Assembly (NCBI RefSeq): GCF_963665245.1
Contig: NZ_OY762267.1
Coordinates: 4,622,001-4,686,000 of the forward strand
DNA length: 64,000 nucleotides
Reading direction: 5' to 3'
Origin: an uncultured Paludibaculum sp.
GTDB taxonomy: Bacteria > Acidobacteriota > Terriglobia > Bryobacterales > Bryobacteraceae
In this document: positions 32,920-41,934 of the stretch, in pieces
How positions within the stretch are numbered: position 1 is the first letter of the stretch
Layout of the letters: each line of letters opens with the position of its first letter
Translations under genes and position numbers: made by a program
The notes under the pieces: model-generated
What the model was told of the DNA's origin: nothing
The model's database searches: none
What the model saw: only the letters and a program-made list of their open reading frames with translations

Positions 32920-34245
32920 ATGCCGGCGCGGACACCCACTGTCATCCAATTGGTCGGCCTCGGCGTCACGCTGGGGGCAGTGGCCGTCTTTTCCATCTTC
33001 ACGCTGCGCCAGCTAGACGGCCTGCGCCGCCTGGAATCCGACAGCGTCGACCGCAGCCGCCGCGACTCTCTGCAACTCATTCGCATTCAGAACAACCTCA
33101 CCCAGCTCGGCCTGGCCCTGCGCGACATGGCCGAGGGCGCCGAACCCTACCCGCTCACCGGCTACAAGCCCGAGTTCGACCGCATGCGCGGAGACCTCCA
33201 GGACGCCCTTTCCGTCGAGGCGCAACTGATGCCCGCCACCCGAACGCCCGCCCAGCAGCAGATGCTCAACAGCGCCTTCGCCCGCTTCTGGGGCGAAGTG
33301 GACCACCTCTGGACCGTCGCCGCTCAAGGCCAAACCAACGAGGCCCGGACTCTCATCCGCACGCGCCTGGAGTCGGAACGCTCCACCATGACCACCGTCA
33401 TCGCCCGGTTGCTGGTCCAGAACAGTGAGGCCGAGGGCGCCGCTGTCCAGCAGATCACCGAGATCTACAGCCGTGTGGAGAAGAACCTCTATGCGTTGCT
33501 GGCCGCAGTGGTGGCCGCCATCTCCATTACCAGCGTCCTTGTCATTCTCCACGATCGCCGCGTCTTCGCCCAGCTCACGCGGCTCTCGGAAGAGCGCAAG
33601 GAGCTGGCCGGACAGGTGATCTCCGTGCAGGAGGACGTCTTCCGCAACCTTGCCCGCGAACTTCATGATGAGTTCGGCCAGGTCTTGACCGCGGTAGGCG
33701 TCATGCTGCAGCGCGTCGAGAAGAAACTACCCGAAGCGTCGAAACAGCGTGAAGACATTCACGAGGTGCGGGAGATTGCCAATCAAACGCTGGAACGGGT
33801 CCGCGGCATGTCGCAGATGCTGCATCCGCCGGTGCTCGACGACTATGGATTGGAGAACAGCATCGAGTGGTATCTGCGCCAGTTTGAGAAACAGACCGGA
33901 TTTCAGGTCCACTATGAGAAGATCGGCATAGGTCCGTGGATCGGTGACACCGTGGCCATTCACGTCTACCGGATCCTGCAGGAGGCCCTGAACAACGTGG
34001 TGCGTCACTCTGGAACCAGCGAGGCGTGGGTCAACGTGGCCTATGCGCCCACTTCGCTCAACCTGGAGGTGGAAGACCACGGAGCGGGGCTGGAAGCCAA
34101 GCCCGCCCGTAGGGGGCTGGGGCTAATCGGCATGCGTGAACGCGCCGAGTTACTAGGCGGACAGATCGAGTTTCAAAGGCCGGCAGAGGGCGGAACCCGT
34201 GTGAAGCTGGTTATACCGCTGCCCGCGGGAGGTGTGCATGAGTGA
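32920..34245 (+). CDS. Sensor histidine kinase with periplasmic four-helix sensor domain
   Basis: The 441-residue protein has membrane helices at about 8-30 and 190-210 that frame a 160-residue, mostly helical periplasmic domain of the kind shared with chemoreceptors. A HisKA_3 domain follows with His249 in NLARELHDEFGQVLTAV, then an HATPase domain (LQEALNNVVRHSG, EDHGAGL, GLGLIGMRERAELLGG). AGGA lies before the ATG. It overlaps the regulator by a few bases and is divergent from the M3 peptidase, with only 18 bases between them. Confidence 0.9.
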   Translation: MPARTPTVIQLVGLGVTLGAVAVFSIFTLRQLDGLRRLESDSVDRSRRDSLQLIRIQNNLTQLGLALRDMAEGAEPYPLTGYKPEFDRMRGDLQDALSVEAQLMPATRTPAQQQMLNSAFARFWGEVDHLWTVAAQGQTNEARTLIRTRLESERSTMTTVIARLLVQNSEAEGAAVQQITEIYSRVEKNLYALLAAVVAAISITSVLVILHDRRVFAQLTRLSEERKELAGQVISVQEDVFRNLARELHDEFGQVLTAVGVMLQRVEKKLPEASKQREDIHEVREIANQTLERVRGMSQMLHPPVLDDYGLENSIEWYLRQFEKQTGFQVHYEKIGIGPWIGDTVAIHVYRILQEALNNVVRHSGTSEAWVNVAYAPTSLNLEVEDHGAGLEAKPARRGLGLIGMRERAELLGGQIEFQRPAEGGTRVKLVIPLPAGGVHE

Positions 34246-34885
34246 GGCGATCACAGTTTTGCTCGCCGATGATCATTCCCTGGTGCGGAAGGGATTCCGG
34301 CGCATGCTGGAGGACGACGAAGGCGTCCAGGTGGTCGGAGAGGCCGCCAATGGTCCGCAGGCCATCGAGATGGCACTGCGGCTGAAACCCGCCGTCATCG
34401 TGATGGACCTGGCCATGCCGGAGCTCGACGGCATTCAGGCCACCGCGCAGATTCTCAAGCAGTTGCCCAAGACCGGAATCCTCATCCTGTCGATGTACTC
34501 CGAGGATACGTACGTCCGCAACGCCTTCGCTGCCGGGGCGCGCGGTTACCTGCTGAAGAACGCCCTCGAAGTCGATCTCCCCTATGCCATCAAGGAAGTG
34601 GCCGCCGGCCGCACCGTCATCGCGCCGGGTCTCAATCTGCCGACGCAGGAGCCGGACAGCGACGAAAGCAAGCTGACGCAGCGCGAACGCGAGGTGCTCC
34701 GCTACATCGTCCAGGGCAAGTCGAACAAGGAGATCGCCGGCATCCTTGGACTGAGCGTCAACACCGTGAGCGTCCATCGAGCCAACCTGATGCAGGCGCT
34801 TGGCATCCACCGCACGGCGGACCTTGTTGTCTATGCCATCCGCAAAGGTCTGGTGGCGTTGCCTGAACCACCCGGGCCGGAGTGA
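34238..34885 (+). CDS. Response regulator, NarL/LuxR family
   Basis: I choose the ATG at 34238 with GGGAGG five bases upstream; a GTG two codons earlier is also possible. The 215-residue protein has ADD (10-12), phospho-acceptor Asp57 in VIVMDLAMPELDG, Ser in ILSMYS and Lys in YLLKNA, followed by a LuxR helix-turn-helix (LTQREREVLRYIVQGKSNKEIA). It overlaps the kinase by 8 bases and is followed 7 bases later by an FG-GAP protein gene, so that gene is probably in the same transcript. Confidence 0.92.
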   Translation: MSEAITVLLADDHSLVRKGFRRMLEDDEGVQVVGEAANGPQAIEMALRLKPAVIVMDLAMPELDGIQATAQILKQLPKTGILILSMYSEDTYVRNAFAAGARGYLLKNALEVDLPYAIKEVAAGRTVIAPGLNLPTQEPDSDESKLTQREREVLRYIVQGKSNKEIAGILGLSVNTVSVHRANLMQALGIHRTADLVVYAIRKGLVALPEPPGPE

Positions 34886-34892
34886 GGCCGCA

Positions 34893-36551
34893 GTGCGACG
34901 GCGCGACTTTCTGGGCGCTCTGGCCGCCTTGGCCCCGCCCAACGCCAGTTCCGACCCCGGTTTCCGGCTGCGCGACGTCACTCGCGCCGCCGGCATCGAC
35001 TTTGTCCACAACTCCGGTGCATTCGGAAAGAAGTATCTGCCCGAAACCATGGGCCCTGGCTGCGCCTTTCTCGACTACGACAACGACGGCTGGCAGGACA
35101 TCCTGCTGGTCAACTCCATGGACTGGCCCGGCCACAGGCGCCGGCGGTCCACGCTGAAGCTCTATCGCAACAACCGCAACGGCACCTTCACCGATGTCAC
35201 GCGCGCTGCTGGGCTCGATGTGGAAATGTACGGCCTGGGCGTGGCGGTCGGCGACTACAACAACGACGGCTTCGTCGACCTCTTCATCACGTGCCTCGGG
35301 CAAAGCCGGCTCTTCCAGAACACCGGTCGCGGCACCTTCGTCGATGTGACCGTCAAGGCCGGACTCGGAGGGCACGACGGCTTCTCCACGTCCGCCCTTT
35401 GGTTCGACTACGATCGCGACGGCCATCTCGACCTCTTTGTGACGAACTATGTCAAATGGTCGGAACGAACCGACGTCTTCTGCTCTTTCGACGGGAAGCA
35501 GAAGTCCTACTGCACTCCGGAGGCGTACCGCGGTGCCACCTGCTGGCTGTTCCGCAACCGCGGGGACGGCACCTTCGAGGACGTCACCGCCAAGGCGGGG
35601 CTGCTGGATACTTCCTCGAAGTCATTGGGCGTCGCCAGCCTGTCCTACGACAACGACGGTTGGCCCGATCTGTTCGTCGCCAACGACACCCAGCCCAACA
35701 AGCTCTATCGCAATCAGCGTAACGGTACCTTCAGTGAAGTGGGCGTCCGCGCGGGATTAGCCTTCAGTGAGGACGGCCGGGCGCGCGCCGGCATGGGCGT
35801 CGACGTGGCCGACCTCGACGACTCCGGCCTGGCCTCCATCGTCGTGACGAACTTCGACAATGAGATGCTGGGCCTCTACCGCGCCACCAAGTCTGGAGCC
35901 TTCATCGACCAGGCCCCAAAGACGAACATGGGTCTCGCCACGCGCCGCTCGCTGGGCTTCGGCTGTTTCTTCTTCGACGCCAACCTCGACGGCCACCTCG
36001 ACCTGCTCGTCGTCAACGGCCACATCGACGAGACCATCTCCCGAGCGCGGCACGACGTCACTTACGCCCAGTCGCCGCATCTCTTCCTCAACGACGGCAG
36101 CGGGAGTTTCCATGACGTGGCGAATCTCCTCGGCGCGGAATTCTCCAAGCCGAAGGTAGCCCGTGGTGCCGCATTCGGCGACATCCACAACGATGGCGCT
36201 CAGGATGTGTTGATCACCACGAATAACGGGCCGGCCTATCTCTTCAAGAATGAACAGTCCGGCGGCAATCGATGGGTGCGTGTGAAGCTCATCGGGACGA
36301 AGTCGAACCGCGACGCGATCGGAGCGGTAGTGAAGTACGAGGCGGCCGATCTGCGAGGCTCTCGCACCGTGAAGTCGGGATCCAGCTACCTGTCGCAATC
36401 TGAGACGGTCCTGACCTTTGGGCTCGGGCCCCGGGAAAAAGTGGACAAACTGCAGGTTCTTTGGCCTAGCGGACGCACGGAAGAGTACCATGCTCTGAAG
36501 GCTGCTCAACGGTACTTTATTACCGAAAGTAAGGGCATTCGGCCGCTGTAG
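34893..36551 (+). CDS. Exported FG-GAP/VCBS-repeat protein of the CRTAC1 (ASPIC/UnbV) family
   Basis: From the GTG at 34893 the 552-residue protein starts with a Tat-like signal (RRRDFLGALAALA). Six or more FG-GAP repeats with calcium-type DxDxDG loops follow (DYDNDGWQD, DYNNDGFVD, DYDRDGHLD, SYDNDGWPD, DANLDGHLD), which build a beta-propeller. The C-terminus is an ASPIC/UnbV domain (about 460-550: GTKSNRDAIGAVVKY and LQVLWPSGRTEE). Such proteins are exported and bind partners or glycans; no enzyme activity is established. The gene lies 7 bases behind a response regulator, an unusual pairing. Confidence 0.85.
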   Translation: MRRRDFLGALAALAPPNASSDPGFRLRDVTRAAGIDFVHNSGAFGKKYLPETMGPGCAFLDYDNDGWQDILLVNSMDWPGHRRRRSTLKLYRNNRNGTFTDVTRAAGLDVEMYGLGVAVGDYNNDGFVDLFITCLGQSRLFQNTGRGTFVDVTVKAGLGGHDGFSTSALWFDYDRDGHLDLFVTNYVKWSERTDVFCSFDGKQKSYCTPEAYRGATCWLFRNRGDGTFEDVTAKAGLLDTSSKSLGVASLSYDNDGWPDLFVANDTQPNKLYRNQRNGTFSEVGVRAGLAFSEDGRARAGMGVDVADLDDSGLASIVVTNFDNEMLGLYRATKSGAFIDQAPKTNMGLATRRSLGFGCFFFDANLDGHLDLLVVNGHIDETISRARHDVTYAQSPHLFLNDGSGSFHDVANLLGAEFSKPKVARGAAFGDIHNDGAQDVLITTNNGPAYLFKNEQSGGNRWVRVKLIGTKSNRDAIGAVVKYEAADLRGSRTVKSGSSYLSQSETVLTFGLGPREKVDKLQVLWPSGRTEEYHALKAAQRYFITESKGIRPL

Positions 36552-36739
36552 TCCTGGGTTTCGCCCCGGTTTCGGCCAGTTTCTCCAGAAAAGTACCACC
36601 ACCTGATCCAGTACAGTAACGTCTTCCTTGTCCGGGGCCCCGCCGATACTCTGGTTCCAGCTGTGGCAATTCCCTCGACATTCCTGAAGTTCATGCACCA
36701 ACCCATCTTGCTGAGCGGACCACGGCCGGAAAGAAACGC

Positions 36740-38032
36740 GTGAACTCAAAAATACTCTCAAGGAGACCTCGGCGTACTGGCCGGCGGCGAGATTGGGCGG
36801 GCACTCGGCCCCTCATCGCATTGCTGACCTTGACCGTTCTGGTCGCCGCCACCAGTCTCACCCTCCAGAAGCGCCGTAAGCCGGAGCCGGCCGTTGAACA
36901 GGACCCCGCCTACTATTCGCTCCTGGAGAAACTCTGGATGGATCGGCAGGAGCTGCCGACCCGTCTCGTCTACCCCTATTCCGTTGTGTCCGGCGGTGTT
37001 GAGACGCCGGAAGAGGTCCTCGCTGCGGCCCAACACGATCCGTTGGTTGCCGCGCACTATCGTGACTTCGACTTCCAGCACGCCACGGTCACTACGCTCC
37101 GCGATGCCCGGCTCGCCCATGTTTCCTACCGCATGGACGACAAGATCTTCTGGACGAAGAAGAAGGTCAAGATCCCGGCTGGAGAACGAGTGGTCACCGA
37201 CGGCAAGAACTACATCCGGGGCCGCTGCGGAAATCGTCTGCTCGACACCTCGCCACCGCAAGTCAGTGCGCACGAGCCACCCGAGGAAGTGATGAACACG
37301 CCGGACCTGCCGGTGCTCGCCCTCACTGTGCCTCAACCTGGCACACCGCCGATCCTCGGCACCGTCGGTGGCGCGGCTCCGTCCGAAAGCGAGCCAACCA
37401 GCCCTGCCGGCCTGGCACCCTATGACGCCGGCGCTCCGGACCTTATCCCGCCCAGCTCGACTCACGCCGGCCCTGTGGGCGGCGGATACATCATTCCGCC
37501 CATGGTTTGTTGCGGCGGCTACGGGATCACTCCTTCGTCCTCCAACCCCGTACCAACGACGCCACCAGTCATCACACCGCCGCCGTCGACCCCTCCGCCG
37601 GTCAACCCGCCGGTGACGCCGCCACCGGTGACTCCTCCACCCGTGACGCCACCCTCATCGCCGGATGTGAACCCACCCCCGGTGACGCCGCCTCCGGTGA
37701 ATCCACCGCCAGTGACGCCGCCCGGCGACAATCCTCCGGTGACTCCGCCCCCGGACAATCCGCCTCCGGTGACGCCACCTCCGGTGAACCCACCACCTGT
37801 GACGCCGCCACCTGAGAATCCGCCGGTGGTGTACCCACCTCCGGGCACGCCGCCAGGGACACCCGACGGGCCGCCGCCGCTGGAACCACCTCCCGTGGAT
37901 CCGCCACCGGTGAATCCACCGCCTGTGGTCCCTCCGCCCCTCAGTGAGGTGCCGGAACCCTCTACCTTTGGGCTGATGGCTGCTGGACTTGCGGTGCTGG
38001 CTTGGTCAGCCCGACGCCGCGGGAAACAATAG
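36740..38032 (+). CDS. PEP-CTERM anchored protein with long proline-rich linker
   Basis: The 430-residue protein has an N-terminal basic stretch plus membrane helix (about 27-45), a folded part of about 200 residues with a single-copy mixed sequence, a proline-rich repeat region (about 270-400) and a C-terminal VPEPSTFGLMAAGLAVLAWSARRRGKQ-type tail: the PEP motif, a hydrophobic helix and an Arg cluster. That tail directs exosortase processing at the inner membrane in EPS-producing bacteria. No exosortase gene lies in this window. The start is GTG with GGAAAG upstream. The protein is probably surface or matrix-associated. Confidence 0.8.
   Translation: MNSKILSRRPRRTGRRRDWAGTRPLIALLTLTVLVAATSLTLQKRRKPEPAVEQDPAYYSLLEKLWMDRQELPTRLVYPYSVVSGGVETPEEVLAAAQHDPLVAAHYRDFDFQHATVTTLRDARLAHVSYRMDDKIFWTKKKVKIPAGERVVTDGKNYIRGRCGNRLLDTSPPQVSAHEPPEEVMNTPDLPVLALTVPQPGTPPILGTVGGAAPSESEPTSPAGLAPYDAGAPDLIPPSSTHAGPVGGGYIIPPMVCCGGYGITPSSSNPVPTTPPVITPPPSTPPPVNPPVTPPPVTPPPVTPPSSPDVNPPPVTPPPVNPPPVTPPGDNPPVTPPPDNPPPVTPPPVNPPPVTPPPENPPVVYPPPGTPPGTPDGPPPLEPPPVDPPPVNPPPVVPPPLSEVPEPSTFGLMAAGLAVLAWSARRRGKQ
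37552..37945 (+). repeat. Proline-rich PPxTPP/PPxNPP coding repeat
   Basis: About 390 bases encode degenerate repeats of PPPVTPPPVNPP inside the PEP-CTERM protein. The nucleotide repeat unit is close to CCGCCACCGGTGACGCC with many substitutions. It produces spurious glycine-rich frames on the other strand. This is low-complexity protein sequence, not a CRISPR or DNA element. Confidence 0.85.
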
Positions 38033-38065
38033 CAGCCACTCCCGAACAGTGTCCGGTCCCCAGCT

Positions 38066-38983
38066 CTAGCTGAGGGGCCGGGCGCTCCTTCTCTTCTGAA
38101 GAACTCGCTGAGTCCAGGAGCTCTTTGCCGGAGAGAACTGCCCCGCCGCCGCCCGCAGGTAAGGGCGGAACTGCAGCATCCACCATTGCGTCAACCCCTG
38201 CGTGCGGATGGACTCCAGCGTCTCCGAGTAGTGCTCCAGGATGTTCTCGGCCACCATCTCGCCCGTCGTCCGCGCCGCCACCAGAGAGCTTCTGCCCAGC
38301 CACGCCACGTTTCGAGGTAGTTGAGTGACCGCATCCAGCGCCAGCAGCGCCGAAAGTTCGAAAGCGCTGCGTTGCTCCCGCTGCGCCGTCGCCCGCAGAT
38401 CGCGCCAACTCCGTTCCAGTGTCTCGATCCCCGGGAAGCGAGACGGGGCCAGTCCCCGCGCACTCTGTTGCAGTGCCGCCCACTCCGCGCGTAGACCCGT
38501 CGTATCGAGCGGCGGGGTGTTGATTGTCTCGGCAGCGCGCCCGGCCGTCTCCTCCAGCGCGTCGAGGATCTGATCCATGGTGTGTGGATTGGTCTCGGGC
38601 CGGATCAGACCTTCCTGCTTCAGGCTCTCTGCGATTTCGGCGATCAGGCTGCGCCCCGCGCCGCTCAGATCAGCCAGCGCCGCCAGCACCCAGACGGGGG
38701 ATGCGCGGAACGTGAGGATCCCAATCAACTCAATGCCGTTACCCGCCGTGCGGCGCATCAGGAAGTCTTCGGCCAGTTTGCCTTCCACCGGGAACACACC
38801 CTCCACCTCGCCCACCTGCTCGATGAGGAACCGGAGCGTGGCCTCCACCAGCGAACGGTAGAGCCTCGTGCGGCGCAGAGCGATGGGTAGAGCCGATTCG
38901 CCGATCTGATTCAGTAAACCGCCTGCCAGCGCCGTAGCCGACCGGAGAATCCGTTCGGGCAGCGACAGTATATAGTCCCGCAC
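38066..38983 (-). CDS. Conserved hypothetical protein, 305 residues
   Basis: The protein is largely helical with no signal peptide. An N-terminal amphipathic stretch (ILSLPERILRSATALAGGLLNQIGE) could lie on a membrane, and a weakly hydrophobic segment around residues 95-115 follows. I do not recognise a family or catalytic motif. It is divergent from the Tat-signalled oxidoreductase, with only about 30 bases between the starts, and converges on the PEP-CTERM gene, with a 33-base gap. Confidence 0.6.
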   Translation of the reverse strand: MRDYILSLPERILRSATALAGGLLNQIGESALPIALRRTRLYRSLVEATLRFLIEQVGEVEGVFPVEGKLAEDFLMRRTAGNGIELIGILTFRASPVWVLAALADLSGAGRSLIAEIAESLKQEGLIRPETNPHTMDQILDALEETAGRAAETINTPPLDTTGLRAEWAALQQSARGLAPSRFPGIETLERSWRDLRATAQREQRSAFELSALLALDAVTQLPRNVAWLGRSSLVAARTTGEMVAENILEHYSETLESIRTQGLTQWWMLQFRPYLRAAAGQFSPAKSSWTQRVLQKRRSARPLS

Positions 38984-39013
38984 GGTGATATGTTAGCTGT
39001 TTCAGGAGTGGCT

Positions 39014-40276
39014 ATGACCATCATCAACCGCCGTGAATTCCTGGGTGCGGCCGCCGCCGCTTCCAACTTGTTGGCGCAGGACAGGAAGTTGAGACTGGGC
39101 CTCATCGGATGCGGCTGGTTTGGCGGAGTCGACTCCGCCGCCGCCATCGCTGCCGGCGGCGTCGAATTCGTCGGCCTGTGCGATGTCGACTCGGCTCACC
39201 TGGACGAGATGAGCGCAGCCATCGAGAAGCAGCAGGGCTCCAAGCCAAAAGGCTTCAAACACTACAAGGATCTGCTCGCCATGGACGGCCTCGACGGTCT
39301 GCTCATCGCCACGCCGCCGCACTGGCACGCCCTGCCGTTCATCGCCGCCTGTGAACGCAAGCTCCCCATCTATTGCGAGAAGCCGCTGGCCTACGACATC
39401 CGCGAAGGCCGCGCCATGGCCAACGCTTGGAAGAAGGCTGGCAACATCGTCCAGATCGGCTTCCAGCGCCGGCAAAGTGAGGCATATCACTCCGTGGCCG
39501 ACTACATCGCCTCGGGCGCGCCGGGCAAGATCATCCAGGTAGACGTCAACATTCACTACACCGCCCAGCCGCTCGACAACAAGCCGCAGGATCCACCAGC
39601 CACCCTCGACTGGGATCTCTGGTGCGGGCCCGCGCCCAAGCTGCCTTACTCGCCCAACATCGGCCACAAATCCTGGCGCCTGGAGGAGACCACCGGCAAC
39701 GGCCACCTGGTCGACTGGGGGATCCACCTGATCGATGCCACCCGCATGATGCTGGCCGAAACGATGCCCACGCGCATCACGGCGATGGGCGGTCTCTACG
39801 AATACAAGGGCCGCATCACCACGCCCGATACGCTCACCGCGCACTTCGAGTTCAGTAAGTGCCCCGTCGTGTGGCGTCACCGTCTGTGGGGCGCCGTGGA
39901 GCGCGACCCGGAATTCTCGAACGGCGTGACCTTCTTCGGCGAGAAGGAGACGATCTTCGTCACCGACGGCCGCTGGATCGTCATGCCGAAGGGCAGAAAT
40001 GCCGAGCGCCGCGTCACCGAGGTGAAGTCCGCCAACGAACTCAGCCAGCGGCATGTGACGGAGTGGATCAACGCAGTGCGCGCCGGCAAGCAGCCTTCGG
40101 TTTCACCAGACGAAGCCTTCCGCTCCACGGCCACCGTGCAGTTGGGCATGATCTCCTACAAGACCGGCCGCACCATTCAGTGGGACATGGCATCGGAGAA
40201 GCTGCTGAACGATCCGGCGGCCAATAAGCTATTGGCGCGCGCCTACCGTGCGCCCTACAAGCACCCCGGTGCCTAG
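39014..40276 (+). CDS. Tat-exported Gfo/Idh/MocA-family oxidoreductase
   Basis: I start at the ATG at 39014, six bases behind AGGAG. The 420-residue protein begins with a twin-arginine signal (INRREFLGAAAAA), then a Rossmann domain (GLIGCGWFG), the family motif CEKPLAYD near residue 120, and a C-terminal substrate domain with GNGHLVDWGIHLIDAT. Family members oxidise or reduce sugars and sugar derivatives with NAD(P). The Tat signal implies export already folded with cofactor, a known habit of some relatives such as glucose-fructose oxidoreductase. The 3' end overlaps holA by four bases. Confidence 0.85.
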   Translation: MTIINRREFLGAAAAASNLLAQDRKLRLGLIGCGWFGGVDSAAAIAAGGVEFVGLCDVDSAHLDEMSAAIEKQQGSKPKGFKHYKDLLAMDGLDGLLIATPPHWHALPFIAACERKLPIYCEKPLAYDIREGRAMANAWKKAGNIVQIGFQRRQSEAYHSVADYIASGAPGKIIQVDVNIHYTAQPLDNKPQDPPATLDWDLWCGPAPKLPYSPNIGHKSWRLEETTGNGHLVDWGIHLIDATRMMLAETMPTRITAMGGLYEYKGRITTPDTLTAHFEFSKCPVVWRHRLWGAVERDPEFSNGVTFFGEKETIFVTDGRWIVMPKGRNAERRVTEVKSANELSQRHVTEWINAVRAGKQPSVSPDEAFRSTATVQLGMISYKTGRTIQWDMASEKLLNDPAANKLLARAYRAPYKHPGA

Positions 40277-41346
40277 CGCGTGAGGCGCAGGACGAAGTCT
40301 TCCATCACGATGCGGTCGTCCACTCGTGAGCTCTTCATGTCGCGATCGGCCCGGAAGACCAGTTGCAAGGCCTCTTCCAGCTTCTCTTTCGTGAATTTCG
40401 AACTCGCCGTGTGGATCTGATCGGCCCGCGAACGCCACATGGGCGTGCCTTGCCGCTGAAAGAAGCTCTGCACTTCGCTCGACGAGCGCAGCCCCTGTTC
40501 GCGCGCCGCCAGCGCCAGGCGGAAGATGCCGCCCAGAAACGTGAGCGCCAGAGGCAAATACTCGCCTTCGCGCACGAGCGTGTCCAGCAGTTGCATCGCT
40601 TCCACGCGGCTGCGGCGCGCCAGCGCGTTCACGAGGTTGAAGACCGTCGTCTCCTGCGCGTTGGGCACCATATTGGCGATGTCGGCCGCCGTCACCTTGC
40701 CGCCGTTCACTTCGGCGAACAGCGCCAGCTTTTCGACTTCATTGGCCAGACGCGAGGCATCCGCCGCCGTCGCCTCCACCAGCAGATCGATCTCATTCGA
40801 ACCCAATCGCAGCCCGCGCTCTCCGGCGAGCGACTGCACAAAGGCGCGGGCATCCTGCGGAGTGAACTTGACGAACTCCACCACCGCGCGGATGGCGCCG
40901 TAGTACTTCGCCAGGCGGTCCATCTTGGTCTTGTCCTCGCCGTCGAAATCCCATTTGCGGGCGTCGAACACGAGCACGACTCCAGGCGTCGGATCCTGGC
41001 AATAAGAGGTCAACGCCTCAGGGCCGACCGCTGCCTTACCAGAGCTTTCCTCTTCCTCACTGGCAGCGGCGCGCCCGCGCGGCAAAGCCGATTCCGCCGA
41101 AGCCACCCAGATGACGCGATTGCGCGCGAACAGCGACATCGAGCGCGCGTCGTCCAGCACTTCGTTCAGCGAGACTTCATCCAGATCGTGCCGCGTGTAG
41201 CCCTCTTCCCGATCCTCCACGCTCAGCATCTTCTCGATCAGCGCCTTACGGCACGGCGCGCGCCGGTAGCCCTCCGGCCCGACAAACAGATAGACCGGCT
41301 CCGGATCCTGTTTCGACAACGAGCGAAGAAACTGGTCTGGCGTCAT
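40273..41346 (-). CDS. holA: DNA polymerase III subunit delta
   Basis: The 357-residue protein shows the HolA pattern: an N-terminal PVYLFVGPEGYRR strand-loop, DARSMSLFARNRVIWV near residue 67, and a middle LAGERGLRLGSNEIDLLVEATAADASRLANEVEKLALF segment, with a helical C-terminal collar domain. Delta opens the sliding clamp within the clamp-loader complex. It lies directly downstream of lptE on the same strand, the same order as lptE-holA in enterobacteria, which supports both assignments. Confidence 0.9.
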   Translation of the reverse strand: MTPDQFLRSLSKQDPEPVYLFVGPEGYRRAPCRKALIEKMLSVEDREEGYTRHDLDEVSLNEVLDDARSMSLFARNRVIWVASAESALPRGRAAASEEEESSGKAAVGPEALTSYCQDPTPGVVLVFDARKWDFDGEDKTKMDRLAKYYGAIRAVVEFVKFTPQDARAFVQSLAGERGLRLGSNEIDLLVEATAADASRLANEVEKLALFAEVNGGKVTAADIANMVPNAQETTVFNLVNALARRSRVEAMQLLDTLVREGEYLPLALTFLGGIFRLALAAREQGLRSSSEVQSFFQRQGTPMWRSRADQIHTASSKFTKEKLEEALQLVFRADRDMKSSRVDDRIVMEDFVLRLTR

Positions 41347-41352
41347 GGGTTC

Positions 41353-41862
41353 CTAGAAGGCCTCCAATACACTGCTCACCACTTGGCGTGCCACTTCCTG
41401 GCTCAACCGCTGCAACGCGACGGCGCTCTCGTCGAAATATTGCACCTGATCCGTCGCCATCTCATACCGCTGCCGGATCTCCATGTTCTCGCGATTGTAG
41501 AGGACTTTGCCTGTCTTGCGCTCTACCAGGGTAATGTTCATTGTCACCGAAAGTTGAATCCCGACCTCCCGGCCGTTCTGCACAATAGTGGGAGACCTCA
41601 GGAAGTTCACTACCGTGCCGTTCAACACCGCGTCCGCCTGATCCTGGTCAGAAACCACGCGGTACCGCGTGCGAGAGAGAAACTCACGGCCAATCGCTCC
41701 GGGCAGGTGCTCAGTCAGCTTGTAGCGTGTCGTGTTGTTGCCGAATGCCGGGACTGCGATGCTATGCAATGTGGTCGGCAGCAAGTCGCCACGGCCGCCG
41801 ACGTGGTAGCCGCATCCGCTCACCAGAGTTGCTGCTACCCAAAGCAGAGCCACCAGTCTCAC
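41353..41862 (-). CDS. lptE: LPS-assembly lipoprotein LptE, copy A
   Basis: From a GTG at 41862 the frame encodes MRLVALLWVAATLVSGC, a lipoprotein signal with the acceptor Cys, then GYHVGGRGDLLPTTLHSIAVP, an LptE-type start, to give 169 residues. LptE plugs the LptD barrel that inserts LPS into the outer membrane. An ATG at 41928 would add 22 residues with no signal-peptide character, and the GTG choice gives the same length as copy B. It is closely similar to copy B, with identical C-terminal 18 residues, and lies six bases upstream of holA. No lptD is in the window. Confidence 0.85.
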   Translation of the reverse strand: MRLVALLWVAATLVSGCGYHVGGRGDLLPTTLHSIAVPAFGNNTTRYKLTEHLPGAIGREFLSRTRYRVVSDQDQADAVLNGTVVNFLRSPTIVQNGREVGIQLSVTMNITLVERKTGKVLYNRENMEIRQRYEMATDQVQYFDESAVALQRLSQEVARQVVSSVLEAF

Positions 41863-41934
41863 GGTTTCTGGATGGAAGGCGGGAACCAATGCGGTTCCGG
41901 CACATCGGAGCAACTCGCTGGGAGCCATGACACT

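Noticed and set aside
37519..37848. Glycine-rich frame on the minus strand in the proline repeat
   Set aside because: Gly codons are the complement of Pro codons; the PEP-CTERM protein explains the repeat.
37552..37945. CRISPR-like repetition
   Set aside because: Units are degenerate, contiguous and in frame with coding sequence, without unique spacers or cas genes.
38041..38080. Terminator between the PEP-CTERM gene and the convergent hypothetical gene
   Set aside because: A GC-rich imperfect stem exists (CCCC-AGCT / AGCT-GAGGGG) but it is interrupted, overlaps coding sequence and has no U-run.
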